A DNA stretch of 64,000 nucleotides, from positions 2,340,001 to 2,404,000 of the forward strand of contig NZ_CP059449.1 of assembly GCF_022023855.1 (NCBI RefSeq), in the 5' to 3' direction. Source of the DNA: Azospirillum brasilense (GTDB lineage Bacteria > Pseudomonadota > Alphaproteobacteria > Azospirillales > Azospirillaceae). Each line of letters opens with the position of its first letter. Within the stretch, counting starts at the first letter, position 1. Positions 53,140 through 63,107 of this stretch are shown piece by piece. The notes under the pieces are model-generated. The model searched no databases, was not told where the DNA came from, and was given only the letters and a program-made list of their open reading frames with translations. The translations under genes and the position numbers were made by a program.

Positions 53140-53316
53140 TCACTCGTGCCGCGGCTTGCCTTTGCGCATGTCATCGGAGTGCTGGACATAGAAGGCCTTG
53201 ATCTCCGCATCCAGTTCGAGCTTCCGGCGCTCGCCGGGCGAACCGGCGGGCTCGTCGGCGAGACGCTGAAATTCCGCCACCGCCTGTTCGAGTTCGCGTT
53301 CGCTGTTGATGGGCAT
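53140..53316 (-). CDS. Small charged hypothetical protein (58 aa)
   Basis: A 58-residue protein read from ATG 53316: it begins MPINSERELEQAVAEFQRLA and ends MRKGKPRHE. It is helical and highly charged, with a loop DEPAGSPGERRK in the middle. AAGGA lies about 9 bp before the ATG. Its even codon use and compact helical pattern make it more plausible than the overlapping arginine-rich frames. No family recognised. Confidence 0.6.
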   Translation of the reverse strand: MPINSERELEQAVAEFQRLADEPAGSPGERRKLELDAEIKAFYVQHSDDMRKGKPRHE

Positions 53317-53504
53317 CGTCCCGTCCTTCGTGGTGTCGCTGGTACGGGTAACGTTGTGCGGCGGGCGGAGGTTTCACGGCCCCGACGAGGGGGCTCCGGT
53401 CGATTCGGAAATCCCCTTGATGGTTGCGCGCCGACGCTCATGTTTAATCCGGGGATCGAGCAGTCCGGCGTCCGCCCGACTCGACTCCGGCAAGGGAGGG
53501 AAGC

Positions 53505-54515
53505 ATGACGGGTCGCTGGCGCCGCATCCCCTGGACGATGAGCTTCTTGGCGACCTTCCTTGCGCTGTTTGTTGCCATCACCGCGGCACGGGCGGACCAG
53601 CTCGACGCGGCGAAGCTGGCGGGCGCTCTCGTCCGCATCTCCGCCACCATCCTGCCCGACAGCCAGAGCGCCCGCTCGCTCGGCACGGAGCGCGAGGGCA
53701 CTGGCGTCGTCATCGACGGGTCCGGGCTGATCCTCACCATCGGCTACACGATTCTGGAGGCGTCACAGCTTCAGGTCACCACCGGCGAGGGGCGCGGTTA
53801 TCCCGCCGAGTTCGTGGCGTACGATCAGGCCAGCGGATTCGGGTTGCTGCGCGCCGGCATGGGCTTCAGCGCCGCCCCCGTCCGGCTCGGCGACTCCGAC
53901 GCGATCAAGGAGGGGGAGCGCGCCATGGTGCTCACCCGTCAGGGCTCGACCGGGGTACAGCCGGTGCTGATCGCCGCGAAACGCGAGTTCGCCGGCTATT
54001 GGGAGTATCTGCTGGACGAGGCGATCTTCACCACGCCGCCGATCATGGGCTTCAACGGCGCCGCCCTGATCGATCGCAAGGGTGAACTGGTCGGGATCGG
54101 CTCGCTGATCGTGCGCGACGCGGTGCCGGCCCATGGCGGCGTTCCCGGCAACATGTTCGTTCCGGTTTCCGCCCTGAAGCCGATCCTGGCCGATCTCCTG
54201 GCCTTCGGGCGGCGGCAGGAGCCGGCGCGGCCCTGGCTCGGCGTTACGCTGCGCGAGGAGCAGGGCCGCCTGATGGTCGAACGGGTCACCCCGCAGAGTC
54301 CCGCGGCGACCGTGGGTATCCAACCGGGCGACATGATCGTCGGCGTTGCCGGCCAGAGGCCGAAGGGGCTGGCGGACTTCTACCGGAAGGTCTGGGGTCT
54401 CGGTCCAGCCGGTGTCACCGTGCCGCTGGAACTGCTGCGTGGCCCCAAGCTGGAGCCGGTCGCCGTCCCCTCCGCCGACCGTTACAGCACGCTGAAGCTG
54501 AACCCGACCTTCTGA
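53505..54515 (+). CDS. Trypsin-like/PDZ secreted protein lacking catalytic residues
   Basis: A 336-residue protein with a signal peptide (cleavage near ARADQ, residue 30), a trypsin-like fold (about 40-215) and a PDZ domain (about 240-320: PWLGVTLREEQGR, SPAATVGIQPGDMIVGVAG). The HtrA/DegP triad is absent by alignment of motifs: the His of TNAHVV is Y81 (LTIGYTIL), the Asp of D-x-DLALL is G111 (ASGFGLL) and the Ser of GNSGG is N184 (GFNGAAL). It is probably an inactive, ligand-binding relative of HtrA in the periplasm. ATG 53505 is preceded by GGGAGGGAAGC. A Nudix gene follows. Confidence 0.8.
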   Translation: MTGRWRRIPWTMSFLATFLALFVAITAARADQLDAAKLAGALVRISATILPDSQSARSLGTEREGTGVVIDGSGLILTIGYTILEASQLQVTTGEGRGYPAEFVAYDQASGFGLLRAGMGFSAAPVRLGDSDAIKEGERAMVLTRQGSTGVQPVLIAAKREFAGYWEYLLDEAIFTTPPIMGFNGAALIDRKGELVGIGSLIVRDAVPAHGGVPGNMFVPVSALKPILADLLAFGRRQEPARPWLGVTLREEQGRLMVERVTPQSPAATVGIQPGDMIVGVAGQRPKGLADFYRKVWGLGPAGVTVPLELLRGPKLEPVAVPSADRYSTLKLNPTF

Positions 54516-54599
54516 GAGACCCTTTGGCCGCCTCGCCCCGGACCGGCGGATGCGCTACATCCTTGGACCGTGCTCTCCCAAGCCAAGGAGTCCCCGCCC

Positions 54600-55208
54600 G
54601 TGGATCACCCGCACATCGAGATCCAAGAGAAGAAGAGAGCCTACAACGGCTACCTCAAGGTCGACGTCTACCGCCTGCGCCACAGGAAGTTCGACGGTTC
54701 CTGGACCGGTGTCCTGCCGCCGCGCGAAGTCTGCGTGCGCGGTCAGGCCGTCGGCATCCTGCTCTACGATCCGGACCGCGACAGCGTCGTTCTGATCGAG
54801 CAGTTCCGGGTCGGCGCCGCCTCCACCGGTGGACAGGGGTGGCTGACGGAGATCGTCGCCGGCCTGTTGGACGAAGGCGAGACACCGGATGAGGTCGCAC
54901 GGCGCGAGGCCACGGAAGAGGCTGGCTGCACCGTTCGGGATCTTGAGATGATCTGCGACTATTATCCCAGCCCCGGCGCCTTCGACGAGCATGTCACCGT
55001 CTTCTGCGGCAGCGTGGACAGCCAGGGCCTCGCGGAAACGGGCGGGCTGGAGGAAGAGCATGAAGACATCCGCATCATGGTCGTGCCGGCCGACGAGGCG
55101 ATTTGTCTGCTCGACGAGAACCGGCTGAACAATTCCATCGCCATCATCGCACTGGGCTGGTTCGCGCGGAACCGCGACCGGTTGCGCAGTCAGTGGCGTG
55201 GGAAATAG
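54600..55208 (+). CDS. Nudix hydrolase, ADP-ribose pyrophosphatase-like
   Basis: A 202-residue Nudix enzyme. The box is GLLDEGETPDEVARREATEEAGC (GX5EX7REUXEEXGU; only the pattern is cited here). The surrounding VVLIEQFRVGA and YYPSPGAFDEHVTVF are typical of NudF/ADP-ribose pyrophosphatases, which cut ADP-ribose to AMP and ribose-5-phosphate. The start is taken as GTG 54600, because AAGGAG lies nine bases upstream; GTG 54570 is in frame but unsupported. Confidence 0.9.
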   Translation: MDHPHIEIQEKKRAYNGYLKVDVYRLRHRKFDGSWTGVLPPREVCVRGQAVGILLYDPDRDSVVLIEQFRVGAASTGGQGWLTEIVAGLLDEGETPDEVARREATEEAGCTVRDLEMICDYYPSPGAFDEHVTVFCGSVDSQGLAETGGLEEEHEDIRIMVVPADEAICLLDENRLNNSIAIIALGWFARNRDRLRSQWRGK

Positions 55209-55336
55209 AGGACGCTGAGAAACAGAAAGAACGATCCAATCTCGTTCAATGCTGCATTTCACAAGCCGACCTTGAATTCCCTGGTGCGCAATCCGATAGT
55301 GTTGCCCGGTTCATCATTCGATTCGGGAGACAGTTC

Positions 55337-56341
55337 GTGGACATCCGCACCGGCTTCATCGGCTCCATCGGCAACACGCCGCTGATTCGGCTGGAAGGGC
55401 CGTCGAAGGCCACGGGATGCGAGATCCTGGGCAAGGCGGAGTTCCTCAACCCCGGCGGCTCGGTGAAAGACCGCGCGGCCCTGGCCATCGTCCGCGACGC
55501 CGAACGCCGGGGCCTGCTGCGCCCCGGCGGCACCATTGTGGAAGGCACGGCGGGCAACACCGGCATCGGGCTGGCGCTGGTCGGCAACGCGCTCGGCTAC
55601 CGCACCGTCATCGTGATGCCGGAGACGCAGAGCCAGGAGAAGAAGGACATGCTGCGCCTGATCGGTGCCGACCTTCGTCTGGTTCCGGCGGTGCCCTATT
55701 CCAACCCTGACAATTACGTCCGTTATTCGGGCCGGCTGGCCGAGGAGCTGGCGAAGACCGAGCCGAACGGCGCCGTCTGGGCCAACCAGTTCGACAATGT
55801 GGCGAACCGCGAGGGCCACCGCCTGACCACCGGTCCGGAAATCTGGACCCAGACCGAGGGGCGGATCGACGCCTTCACCTGCGCGGTGGGCAGCGGCGGC
55901 ACGCTGGCCGGCGTCGGGCTGGCTCTGAAGGAGCGCAAGCCGGACGTCCGCATCGTTCTGGCCGACCCGATGGGCGCCTCCCTCTACCATCACTACGCCC
56001 ATGGGACGCTGAAGGCCGAGGGCAGCTCGATCACCGAAGGCATCGGCCAGGGCCGAATCACCGCCAACCTGGAAGGCGCTCCGGTCGATCAGGCGCTGCA
56101 GATTACCGACGAGGAAGCCCTGCCGGTCATCTTCGACCTGATCAAGTCGCAGGGTCTGGTTCTGGGCGGCTCGTCGGGCATCAACGTCGCGGCGGCCATC
56201 CGCATCGCCAAGGAGATGGGGCCAGGCCACACCATCGTGACGATTCTCTGCGACGGAGGGCAGCGCTACCAATCGAAACTCTTCAATCCGGCCTTCCTGC
56301 GTGAGAAGAATCTGCCTGTGCCCGATTGGCTGGATTCGTAA
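55337..56341 (+). CDS. cysK: Cysteine synthase A
   Basis: O-acetylserine sulfhydrylase makes cysteine from O-acetylserine and sulfide with PLP. The 334-residue protein shows the substrate loop NTPLIRL, the PLP lysine K44 in NPGGSVKDRAA, the phosphate-binding GTAGNTGIGLA, and GSSGINVAAA near the C-terminus. GTG 55337 follows GGGAGA. The length slightly exceeds the classic enterobacterial enzyme. alaX and sseA follow with gaps of 16 and 15 bp. Confidence 0.93.
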   Translation: MDIRTGFIGSIGNTPLIRLEGPSKATGCEILGKAEFLNPGGSVKDRAALAIVRDAERRGLLRPGGTIVEGTAGNTGIGLALVGNALGYRTVIVMPETQSQEKKDMLRLIGADLRLVPAVPYSNPDNYVRYSGRLAEELAKTEPNGAVWANQFDNVANREGHRLTTGPEIWTQTEGRIDAFTCAVGSGGTLAGVGLALKERKPDVRIVLADPMGASLYHHYAHGTLKAEGSSITEGIGQGRITANLEGAPVDQALQITDEEALPVIFDLIKSQGLVLGGSSGINVAAAIRIAKEMGPGHTIVTILCDGGQRYQSKLFNPAFLREKNLPVPDWLDS

Positions 56342-56357
56342 ACGCACCTGAGGTCCC

Positions 56358-57065
56358 ATGGAGCTGATCTTCCGCGAGGACGCCTACGCCACCTCCTGCA
56401 CCGCCACCGTGACATACGCGGACGAGCGGGGCATCCGTTTGGACCGAACGGTCTTCTACCCCAACGGCGGCGGCCAGCCCGGCGACACCGGCCGGCTCAC
56501 CGTCGCCGGTGTCGCGCTGCGCATCGTTGACACGGTGAAGGGCGACGGGCCGGACGATGTCATTCATGTGCCCGAGCCCGGCATCGCCCTGCCCGCCCCC
56601 GGCACGCCGGTGGAAGCCGAGATCGACTGGGACCGCCGGCACCGCCACATGCGGATGCACACGGCGCTTCACCTCGTCTGCGCGGTCTTGCCCGGCGCCT
56701 CGATCACCGGCGCCCAAGTCGGGGCGGAGCGCAGCCGCGTCGATTTCAACGTTCCGACCGAGGGCCTCGACAGGGAGGCCATCGCGGCGGCCCTGAACCG
56801 GCTGGTCACCGCGGACACGCCGGTCGGCTCGCTGTGGATTTCCGACGCGGAGCTGGACGCCAACCCTGAGCTGATCCGCACCCTGACGGTCAAGCCGCCG
56901 CGCGGCCACGGCCGCGTCCGGCTGGTGGACATCGCCGGGGTTGACCGCCAGCCCTGCGGCGGTACCCATGTGAAGCGGCTGGGCGAGATCGGCGCGCTCG
57001 ACGTCGTGAAGATCGAGAACAAGGGCAAGCAGAACCGGCGCGTGATCGTCGCGCTGAGGGATTGA
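56358..57065 (+). CDS. Alanyl-tRNA editing protein (AlaX-like)
   Basis: A 235-residue free-standing editing domain homologous to the AlaRS second additional domain. TVFYPNGGGQPGDTG is the N-terminal motif. The zinc-binding histidines are in HMRMHTALH and the second site in QPCGGTHVK. Such proteins clear Ser- or Gly-mischarged tRNA-Ala, or other mischarged tRNAs. It sits between cysK and sseA, suggesting co-expression with sulfur amino-acid genes. Confidence 0.92.
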   Translation: MELIFREDAYATSCTATVTYADERGIRLDRTVFYPNGGGQPGDTGRLTVAGVALRIVDTVKGDGPDDVIHVPEPGIALPAPGTPVEAEIDWDRRHRHMRMHTALHLVCAVLPGASITGAQVGAERSRVDFNVPTEGLDREAIAAALNRLVTADTPVGSLWISDAELDANPELIRTLTVKPPRGHGRVRLVDIAGVDRQPCGGTHVKRLGEIGALDVVKIENKGKQNRRVIVALRD

Positions 57066-57080
57066 ACGGGGGAATATCCT

Positions 57081-57968
57081 ATGACCGATTCGCACACCAC
57101 GCTCACCCTCCCCGGCCCGATCGTTCCGACGGGTTGGCTGGCCGAACGGCTGGGCCAGCCGGGCCTGCGCGTCCTCGATGCCTCCTGGTTCATGCCCGGC
57201 TCCGGTCGCGACCCGGGTGCCGAGTTCCTGGAGCGGCACATCCCCGGTGCCGTGCGCATCGACATCGACGACGTGGCGCAGCCGGACACCCACCCCTTGC
57301 CGCACATGGTGCCGGACGAGGCGACCTTCGCGGCCAAGGTCGGGGCGCTCGGCATCGGGAGCGGCGACACGGTGGTCGTCTATGACAGCGCCGGCATGGC
57401 CACCGCCGCCGCGCGCGTCTGGTGGATGTTCCGTCTGTTCGGGCATGGCCACGTCGCCGTTCTGGACGGCGGCCTGCCGAAATGGATCGCGGAAGGCCGG
57501 CCTCTGGAATCCGGTCCGGCCGACCCGGCCCCGGCGGCGTTCACGGCGGCGCTGCAACCCGGCCTGGTGCGCCGGGCCGACGAGGTTCTCGCCAACATCG
57601 ACTCGCGGGTCGATCAGGTGGTGGACGCCCGGGCCGCCAACCGCTACGAGGGCGCCGTCGTCGAACCCTGGCCGGGCCGCCGCAGCGGGCGCATCCCCGG
57701 CAGCCTCAACCTGCCCTTCAACGAGTTGGTCGACGCGGAGAGCAAGACCCTGCTGCCGCCGGAAGCCATCGCGGAGCGGGCGAATGGCGCAGGTCTCGAT
57801 CTGGAGCGTCCCATCGTCGCCTCCTGCGGCAGCGGCGTGACCGCCTGCGTGCTCGCGCTCGGGCTGGCCGCGGCCGGCAAGGAGGATGTGGCCGTCTATG
57901 ACGGGTCCTGGGCGGAATGGGGCCTGCGCCCCGATCTGCCTCTGGAAACCGGACCGGTGAATCGGTGA
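57081..57968 (+). CDS. sseA: 3-mercaptopyruvate sulfurtransferase
   Basis: A 295-residue two-domain rhodanese. The first, inactive domain has the signature [20 protein letters not shown] (cited as [10 protein letters not shown]) and [11 protein letters not shown]. The second holds the catalytic cysteine near residue 249 in the loop CGSGVTAC, the Gly-Ser-Gly-Val-Thr type of mercaptopyruvate sulfurtransferases. [12 protein letters not shown] and [11 protein letters not shown] are typical. It moves sulfur from 3-mercaptopyruvate to acceptors. Its stop overlaps the next acetyltransferase start. Confidence 0.93.
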   Translation: MTDSHTTLTLPGPIVPTGWLAERLGQPGLRVLDASWFMPGSGRDPGAEFLERHIPGAVRIDIDDVAQPDTHPLPHMVPDEATFAAKVGALGIGSGDTVVVYDSAGMATAAARVWWMFRLFGHGHVAVLDGGLPKWIAEGRPLESGPADPAPAAFTAALQPGLVRRADEVLANIDSRVDQVVDARAANRYEGAVVEPWPGRRSGRIPGSLNLPFNELVDAESKTLLPPEAIAERANGAGLDLERPIVASCGSGVTACVLALGLAAAGKEDVAVYDGSWAEWGLRPDLPLETGPVNR

Positions 57969-58399
57969 CCGAAGCGCTGAGCATACGCCACTACGAGGCG
58001 ACGGACCGCGACGACGTGGTGGCGCTGTGGACCGCCTGCAACCTCGTGGTGCCGTGGAACGACCCGCTGGCCGACATCGCGCTTGCGGTGTCGAAGCCGA
58101 ACGCCACGATCATGATCGGCTGCGCGGGCGAACGGACCGTGGCGTCCGTCATGGTGGGTCATGACGGGCACCGGGGCTGGTTCTACTATCTGGCGGTCGA
58201 CCCCGCCTGCCGCGGGAGCGGCCATGGCCGGGCGATGGTCCGGGCGGCGGAGGGCTGGCTTGTGGAGGCAGGCATGCCCAAGGCGCAACTCATGGTGCGC
58301 GCGACGAACCACGCCGTGGTGGCGTTCTATGAGCGGCTGGGCTATGCCACCGGTCCCGTTACCGTGATGCAGAAATGGCTGAAGACCGATTCTCCCTGA
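57965..58399 (+). CDS. GNAT family acetyltransferase (YpeA-like)
   Basis: A 144-residue GNAT protein starting at GTG 57965, which overlaps the sseA stop (GTGA). Motif A is [19 protein letters not shown], then [12 protein letters not shown] in motif B. The short form with [21 protein letters not shown] matches YpeA-type acetyltransferases. The acceptor is unknown. It overlaps the next gene by 25 bp. Confidence 0.88.
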   Translation: MTEALSIRHYEATDRDDVVALWTACNLVVPWNDPLADIALAVSKPNATIMIGCAGERTVASVMVGHDGHRGWFYYLAVDPACRGSGHGRAMVRAAEGWLVEAGMPKAQLMVRATNHAVVAFYERLGYATGPVTVMQKWLKTDSP

Positions 58400-59016
58400 C
58401 GCCGCCTCCCCGGTCGTCCCTGTCGCCCTCCCGGATCGCGGCGCCGGTGCCGCCCGGCTGCCTGTCCGTCATCGTCACCTATCTGGAGATGACGGCCCCG
58501 CCGGCCCACGCGCCTCTGCCCCGCCCGGCGGGTGACGTGGCGCTGGTGCGGGCCAACCCGCCGACCGCCTCCTACTACCGCTATCTCTACGACACGGTGG
58601 GCGAGCCCTGGCTGTGGCACGAGCGGCGGCGGATGCCGATGCCGGAACTGGGGCGAGTCGTCACCGACCCACGGGTCGAGATCTGGGTCCTCTACGTGAA
58701 CGGCACGCCAGCCGGCTATGCTGAGATTGACCGGCGCGAGGACGACACCGACTTGGCCTACTTTGGACTGATCCCGGATTTCATTGGCCTTAAACTCGGT
58801 CCCTGGCTGCTCGACACGGCGATCCGTCTGGCTTGGCAGGGCGGAACGACGCGGCTTCTCGTCAACACCTGCACCTTCGACCATCCGAAGGCGCTGCCGC
58901 TCTACCAGTCCATGGGGTTCGTGCCCTACCGGCATGTGACCCGCGAAATCCGTGATCCGCGGCTCCTCGGCTGGCTGCCGCGGACCTCGGCCCCGCACAT
59001 TCCGATCAACGAGTGA
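58375..59016 (+). CDS. GNAT family acetyltransferase
   Basis: A 213-residue GNAT protein with an unusual N-terminal extension rich in Pro and Ser (residues 1-50). The core shows GTPAGYAEIDRRED, the CoA loop area IPDFIGLKLGPWLLDTAIRLAW, and LYQSMGFVPYRHV. An alternative start is possible inside the long N-terminus. It overlaps the upstream acetyltransferase by 25 bp, in the same operon as cysK-alaX-sseA. Substrate unknown. Confidence 0.82.
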   Translation: MAEDRFSLTPPPRSSLSPSRIAAPVPPGCLSVIVTYLEMTAPPAHAPLPRPAGDVALVRANPPTASYYRYLYDTVGEPWLWHERRRMPMPELGRVVTDPRVEIWVLYVNGTPAGYAEIDRREDDTDLAYFGLIPDFIGLKLGPWLLDTAIRLAWQGGTTRLLVNTCTFDHPKALPLYQSMGFVPYRHVTREIRDPRLLGWLPRTSAPHIPINE

Positions 59017-59068
59017 CGGGCCGACCCGGCCCGCTCTCCGCCGCTCCGAACGCCAGGACACCGACGCC

Positions 59069-60022
59069 ATGATGAAGGGCATTCTGTTCGCGTTCCTGGC
59101 ATTCGCCTTCTTCGCCTGGGGTGATGCGCTGGTGAAGGCGATCGGGCATGGGCTGGACCCCTTCGAGGTCACCTTCTTCGCCTACATCCTGCCGTTGCTG
59201 CTCTCCCCGGTCTTCATGACCAGGGGCGACCGCATCGGCGACCTGCTGCGCTGGAACCGGCCCTGGCTGATGACGGTGCGGCTGGTCTTCGTGGCGGCCT
59301 CCACCCCGCTCAGCGTCATGTCGTTCCGCAGCCTTCCCTTCGCGGAAGCCTTCGCGATGATCTTCCTGATGCCCAGCCTGGTGACGCTGCTCTCGATCTT
59401 CGTGCTGAAGGAGCCGGTGCGCTGGCGCCGGCGGTTGGCCATCGGGGCGGCCTTCATCGGCGTGCTGATCGTCGCCCGCCCCGGATTCCGCGAGTTGCTG
59501 CCCGGCCATTTCGCGGCGCTGGGCTGCGCCTTCAGCTCCGCCGTCGTAGTCATCACCGGACGGATGATCGGGCATACCGAGAAGCGTTTCACTCTGATCG
59601 GGACCGTGTTCCTGTCGACCGCCGTCGCGTCCGGCCTGCTGATGATCCCCGGTCTCGAGTGGCCGACGCGGGAGCAGTGGATTCTGACGGTGGGCTTCGC
59701 CACCACGACCTTCGCCGCCCAGGCCCTTTTCACCCTGGCCGCCGCCTTCGCCCCGGCCGACCGGGTGGGGGCGGCCCAGTACAGTCAGATCCTGTGGGCG
59801 CTGGCCATCGGGGCGATCTTCTTCGACGAATGGCCGGACCTGCTGTCGCTGGTCGGCATCGTCATCGTGGTCGGCTCCGGCCTGTTCATCTTCGCCCGCG
59901 AGCACACCCGCCATCCGGACCCGATGCCAGATCCAATTCCCGGCGAGGAGCCGGATATCAGCTCAGAATCTCTCCCAGAGCCGCGACCAGAGCCCGGTTT
60001 TCGTCCTCCCGCCCGACCGTGA
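59069..60022 (+). CDS. EamA/DMT family transporter
   Basis: A 317-residue membrane transporter with ten hydrophobic helices in two EamA repeats. It begins ILFAFLAFAFFAWGDALVKAI, and FVFLKEPVRWRRRLAIGAAFIGVLIVARPG is the end of the first repeat, cited by FVLKEPVRWRRR. The tail after residue 285 is Pro/Glu/Asp-rich and overlaps the convergent hisC gene by 65 bp. Substrate unknown. A second in-frame ATG lies directly after the first. Confidence 0.88.
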   Translation: MMKGILFAFLAFAFFAWGDALVKAIGHGLDPFEVTFFAYILPLLLSPVFMTRGDRIGDLLRWNRPWLMTVRLVFVAASTPLSVMSFRSLPFAEAFAMIFLMPSLVTLLSIFVLKEPVRWRRRLAIGAAFIGVLIVARPGFRELLPGHFAALGCAFSSAVVVITGRMIGHTEKRFTLIGTVFLSTAVASGLLMIPGLEWPTREQWILTVGFATTTFAAQALFTLAAAFAPADRVGAAQYSQILWALAIGAIFFDEWPDLLSLVGIVIVVGSGLFIFAREHTRHPDPMPDPIPGEEPDISSESLPEPRPEPGFRPPARP

Positions 60023-61043
60023 TGCGCAGGCAGTCGGCCAGCCCGTAATCCTGGGTGGGCTTCACCAGGATGCCGCGGCGCGCCAGATGGTCCAGCACCG
60101 CCTGGACGCCGAGCGATGGGTCGGTCGGGATGCGCGCCAGGATGAAGTTGCAGACGCTGGGATAAACGCGCACGCCGAGTTGCTCCAGCTCGTGGCTCAG
60201 CCAGGGCAGCCACGCGCTGTTGTGGGCGAAGGTCGCCTCCTCATGCTCGGTGTCGGCGATGGCGGCCTCCGCCGCGGCCTGCGCGGCGATCCCGACGTTG
60301 AAGGGGCCGCGCGTCTGGTTGACCGCCTCGATTACCCCCGCCGGACCGTAGGCCCAGCCGACGCGCAGCCCGGCCAGCCCGTGCAGCTTGGAGAAGGTGC
60401 GCACCATCAGCACGTTGTCGGAATTCTCGACGATCTCCGTTCCGTCGCTGTAGTTGTCGCGGCGGCAATAGTCGGCGTAGGCCGAATCGAGCACCAGCAG
60501 CGTGTGCGACGGCAGGCCGGCGCGCAGCCGCAGGACCAGCTCGGACGGAATGTAGGTGCCGGTGGGGTTGTTCGGGTTGGCGAGGAAGCAGAGCTTCGTC
60601 TTCTCGTTCGCCCGGTCGATCATCGCCTCGACATCGACGACCAGATCGCGTTCCGCGGCGATCACCGGAGTCGCCCCGGCGGCGCGGATCGCCTTCATGA
60701 AGCCGCGATAGCCGTGCTCGTGGCACAGCACCTCATCCCCCGGTCCGGCGAAGGCCTGGGTCACGAGGTGGATCATCTCGTCGGAACCGTTGGCGCAGGT
60801 GATGTGGCCGGCGTCCAGATCGTAACGCCGGGCGATGGCGTGGCGCAGGCGGTCCTGCGACCAGTCGGGATAGCGGTGGATCTGCGCCGCCATATGGCGG
60901 TAGGCGGTGAGCGCTCTCTTGCCGGGTCCCAGCGGATTGACCGTCAGCGACAGATCGACCCAGGCGGCGCCGTCCTCCGGTGGACGGGCGGGACGGTAGG
61001 GCTTGATCTGGCCAATTCCGGGACGGGGACTCAGCAGCTCCAT
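59958..61043 (-). CDS. hisC: Histidinol-phosphate aminotransferase-like (class I/II)
   Basis: A 361-residue PLP aminotransferase. The N-terminal LSLTVNPLGPGKRALTAYR, ITCANGSDEMIHLV, FLANPNNPTGTYIP, VLDSAYADYC and the PLP-lysine motif RTFSKLHGLAGLRVGWAYG are HisC-type. HisC converts imidazole acetol phosphate to histidinol phosphate, and bacteria often have paralogues for aromatic amino acids; no other his genes are in the window. ATG 61043 has GGAG upstream; ATG 61064 is an alternative. Confidence 0.88.
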   Translation of the reverse strand: MELLSPRPGIGQIKPYRPARPPEDGAAWVDLSLTVNPLGPGKRALTAYRHMAAQIHRYPDWSQDRLRHAIARRYDLDAGHITCANGSDEMIHLVTQAFAGPGDEVLCHEHGYRGFMKAIRAAGATPVIAAERDLVVDVEAMIDRANEKTKLCFLANPNNPTGTYIPSELVLRLRAGLPSHTLLVLDSAYADYCRRDNYSDGTEIVENSDNVLMVRTFSKLHGLAGLRVGWAYGPAGVIEAVNQTRGPFNVGIAAQAAAEAAIADTEHEEATFAHNSAWLPWLSHELEQLGVRVYPSVCNFILARIPTDPSLGVQAVLDHLARRGILVKPTQDYGLADCLRITVGREDENRALVAALGEILS

Positions 61044-61100
61044 CAGGCAGGCTCCGTTGTGCATAGCGGCAAACAGCACGAACGGACTGCATTCAACCCG

Positions 61101-61145
61101 AAACCAGCGCAACCCGCCAGCGTTCCTTGCGGGTTGCGCTGGTTT
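61101..61145. terminator. Perfect 17-bp hairpin after the aap genes
   Basis: The 17 bases at 61101-61117 (AAACCAGCGCAACCCGC) and at 61129-61145 are perfect inverted repeats with an 11-nt loop. On the minus strand the 3' arm ends in GGTTT with no longer U-run. It is directly next to the second hairpin at 61146-61176 and lies in the aapP-hisC gap. Confidence 0.65.
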
Positions 61146-61176
61146 ACCGCGCCGGAACAAGCCGTTCCGGCGCGGT
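61146..61176. terminator. Perfect 13-bp hairpin after aapP
   Basis: ACCGCGCCGGAAC (61146-61158) and GTTCCGGCGCGGT (61164-61176) form a perfect 13-bp stem with a 5-nt loop, 8 bp after the aapP stop. It abuts the larger hairpin, making a double structure likely to end or stabilise the aap transcript. Confidence 0.65.
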
Positions 61177-61184
61177 TATGAGCA

Positions 61185-61967
<783 letters not shown>

Positions 61968-61983
61968 CTCTTTTCCCCTTCCC

Positions 61984-63102
61984 TCAGCGACGGTGACCGC
62001 GACGCAGGTCGCGTTCGAGCTTTTGGCTGTATTTGGACATCGAGTAGCAGAACACCCAGTAGATCACGCCGATGAACAGGTAGGCCTCGCGGTAGAAGCC
62101 GCGCCACGCCGGGTCGGACAGCGCCGCCTTGGCGGTGCCCAGCAGGTCGTAGAGGCCGATGATGATGACCAGCGACGTGTCCTTGAAGAAGCTGATAAAG
62201 GTGTTCACCAGCGGCGGGATGGAGATGGCGAGCGCCTGCGGCAGGATGATCTTGCCCATCGCCTGCCAGTAGTTCAGGCCCAGCGCATCGGCCGCCTCGT
62301 ACTGGCCCTTCGGAATGGCCTGGAGACCGCCGCGGATCGCCTCCGCCATATAGGCGGCGGCGAACATGATGAAGGCGATCTGCGCGCGCAGCAGCTTGTC
62401 GAAGTTCACGCCGGTCGGCAGGAACAGCGGGAACATCACCGAGGCCATGAACAGCAGGCTGATCAGCGGCACGCCTCGGATCAGCTCGATGTAGGTCACC
62501 GAGATCACCCGGATGGCGGGAAGCTGCGAGCGCCGGCCGAGCGCCAGCAGGACCGACGCCGGGAAGGCCACGGACAGGCCGACCACCGAGAGCATCAGCG
62601 TCAGCGGCAGGCCGCCCCACAGCGTGTTCTCGACATAGGTCAGGCCCAGCACGCCGCCCCACATCAGCACGCCGACCGCGGTCAAGCCGGCGATCCAGAC
62701 GAGAGCCAGCCAGGGCTTCCAGAAACGGCGGTCGCAGCTCGCCAGCACCAGCGCGATGATGATCACGATAGTGATCAGCGGCCGCCACTGCTCGTCGTAC
62801 GGGAAGGTGCCGAACATGACGAAGCGCAGCTTCTCGCTGACGAAGGTCCAGCAGGCGCCGCCCTCCTGCCGGCACACCTGGGGCGGCGTGCCGAAGCTGT
62901 TGGCGCTGAAGATCAGCCAGTCGAGAAGCGGCGGGATCGCCTTGAACAGCAGCCAGGCGATCAGGATGGTCAGGAGCGCGTTGTACCAGGTGTTGAACAG
63001 GTTGTTGCGCAGCCACGCCACGGGGCCGACGGTGTTGGACGGCGGACGCTCGTCGGGGATGCTTCCGGTAGGGACGTTGCCGGTATGGACGTTGTCTGTC
63101 AT
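61984..63102 (-). CDS. aapM: General L-amino acid ABC transporter permease AapM
   Basis: A 372-residue permease with about eight hydrophobic segments. The EAA region reads [33 protein letters not shown], cited here as [41 protein letters not shown] and the large N-terminal extension before the conserved domain are typical of AapM, longer than simple HisM-type permeases. ATG 63102 begins [13 protein letters not shown]. Confidence 0.92.
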   Translation of the reverse strand: MTDNVHTGNVPTGSIPDERPPSNTVGPVAWLRNNLFNTWYNALLTILIAWLLFKAIPPLLDWLIFSANSFGTPPQVCRQEGGACWTFVSEKLRFVMFGTFPYDEQWRPLITIVIIIALVLASCDRRFWKPWLALVWIAGLTAVGVLMWGGVLGLTYVENTLWGGLPLTLMLSVVGLSVAFPASVLLALGRRSQLPAIRVISVTYIELIRGVPLISLLFMASVMFPLFLPTGVNFDKLLRAQIAFIMFAAAYMAEAIRGGLQAIPKGQYEAADALGLNYWQAMGKIILPQALAISIPPLVNTFISFFKDTSLVIIIGLYDLLGTAKAALSDPAWRGFYREAYLFIGVIYWVFCYSMSKYSQKLERDLRRGHRR

Positions 63103-63107
63103 GGCCG

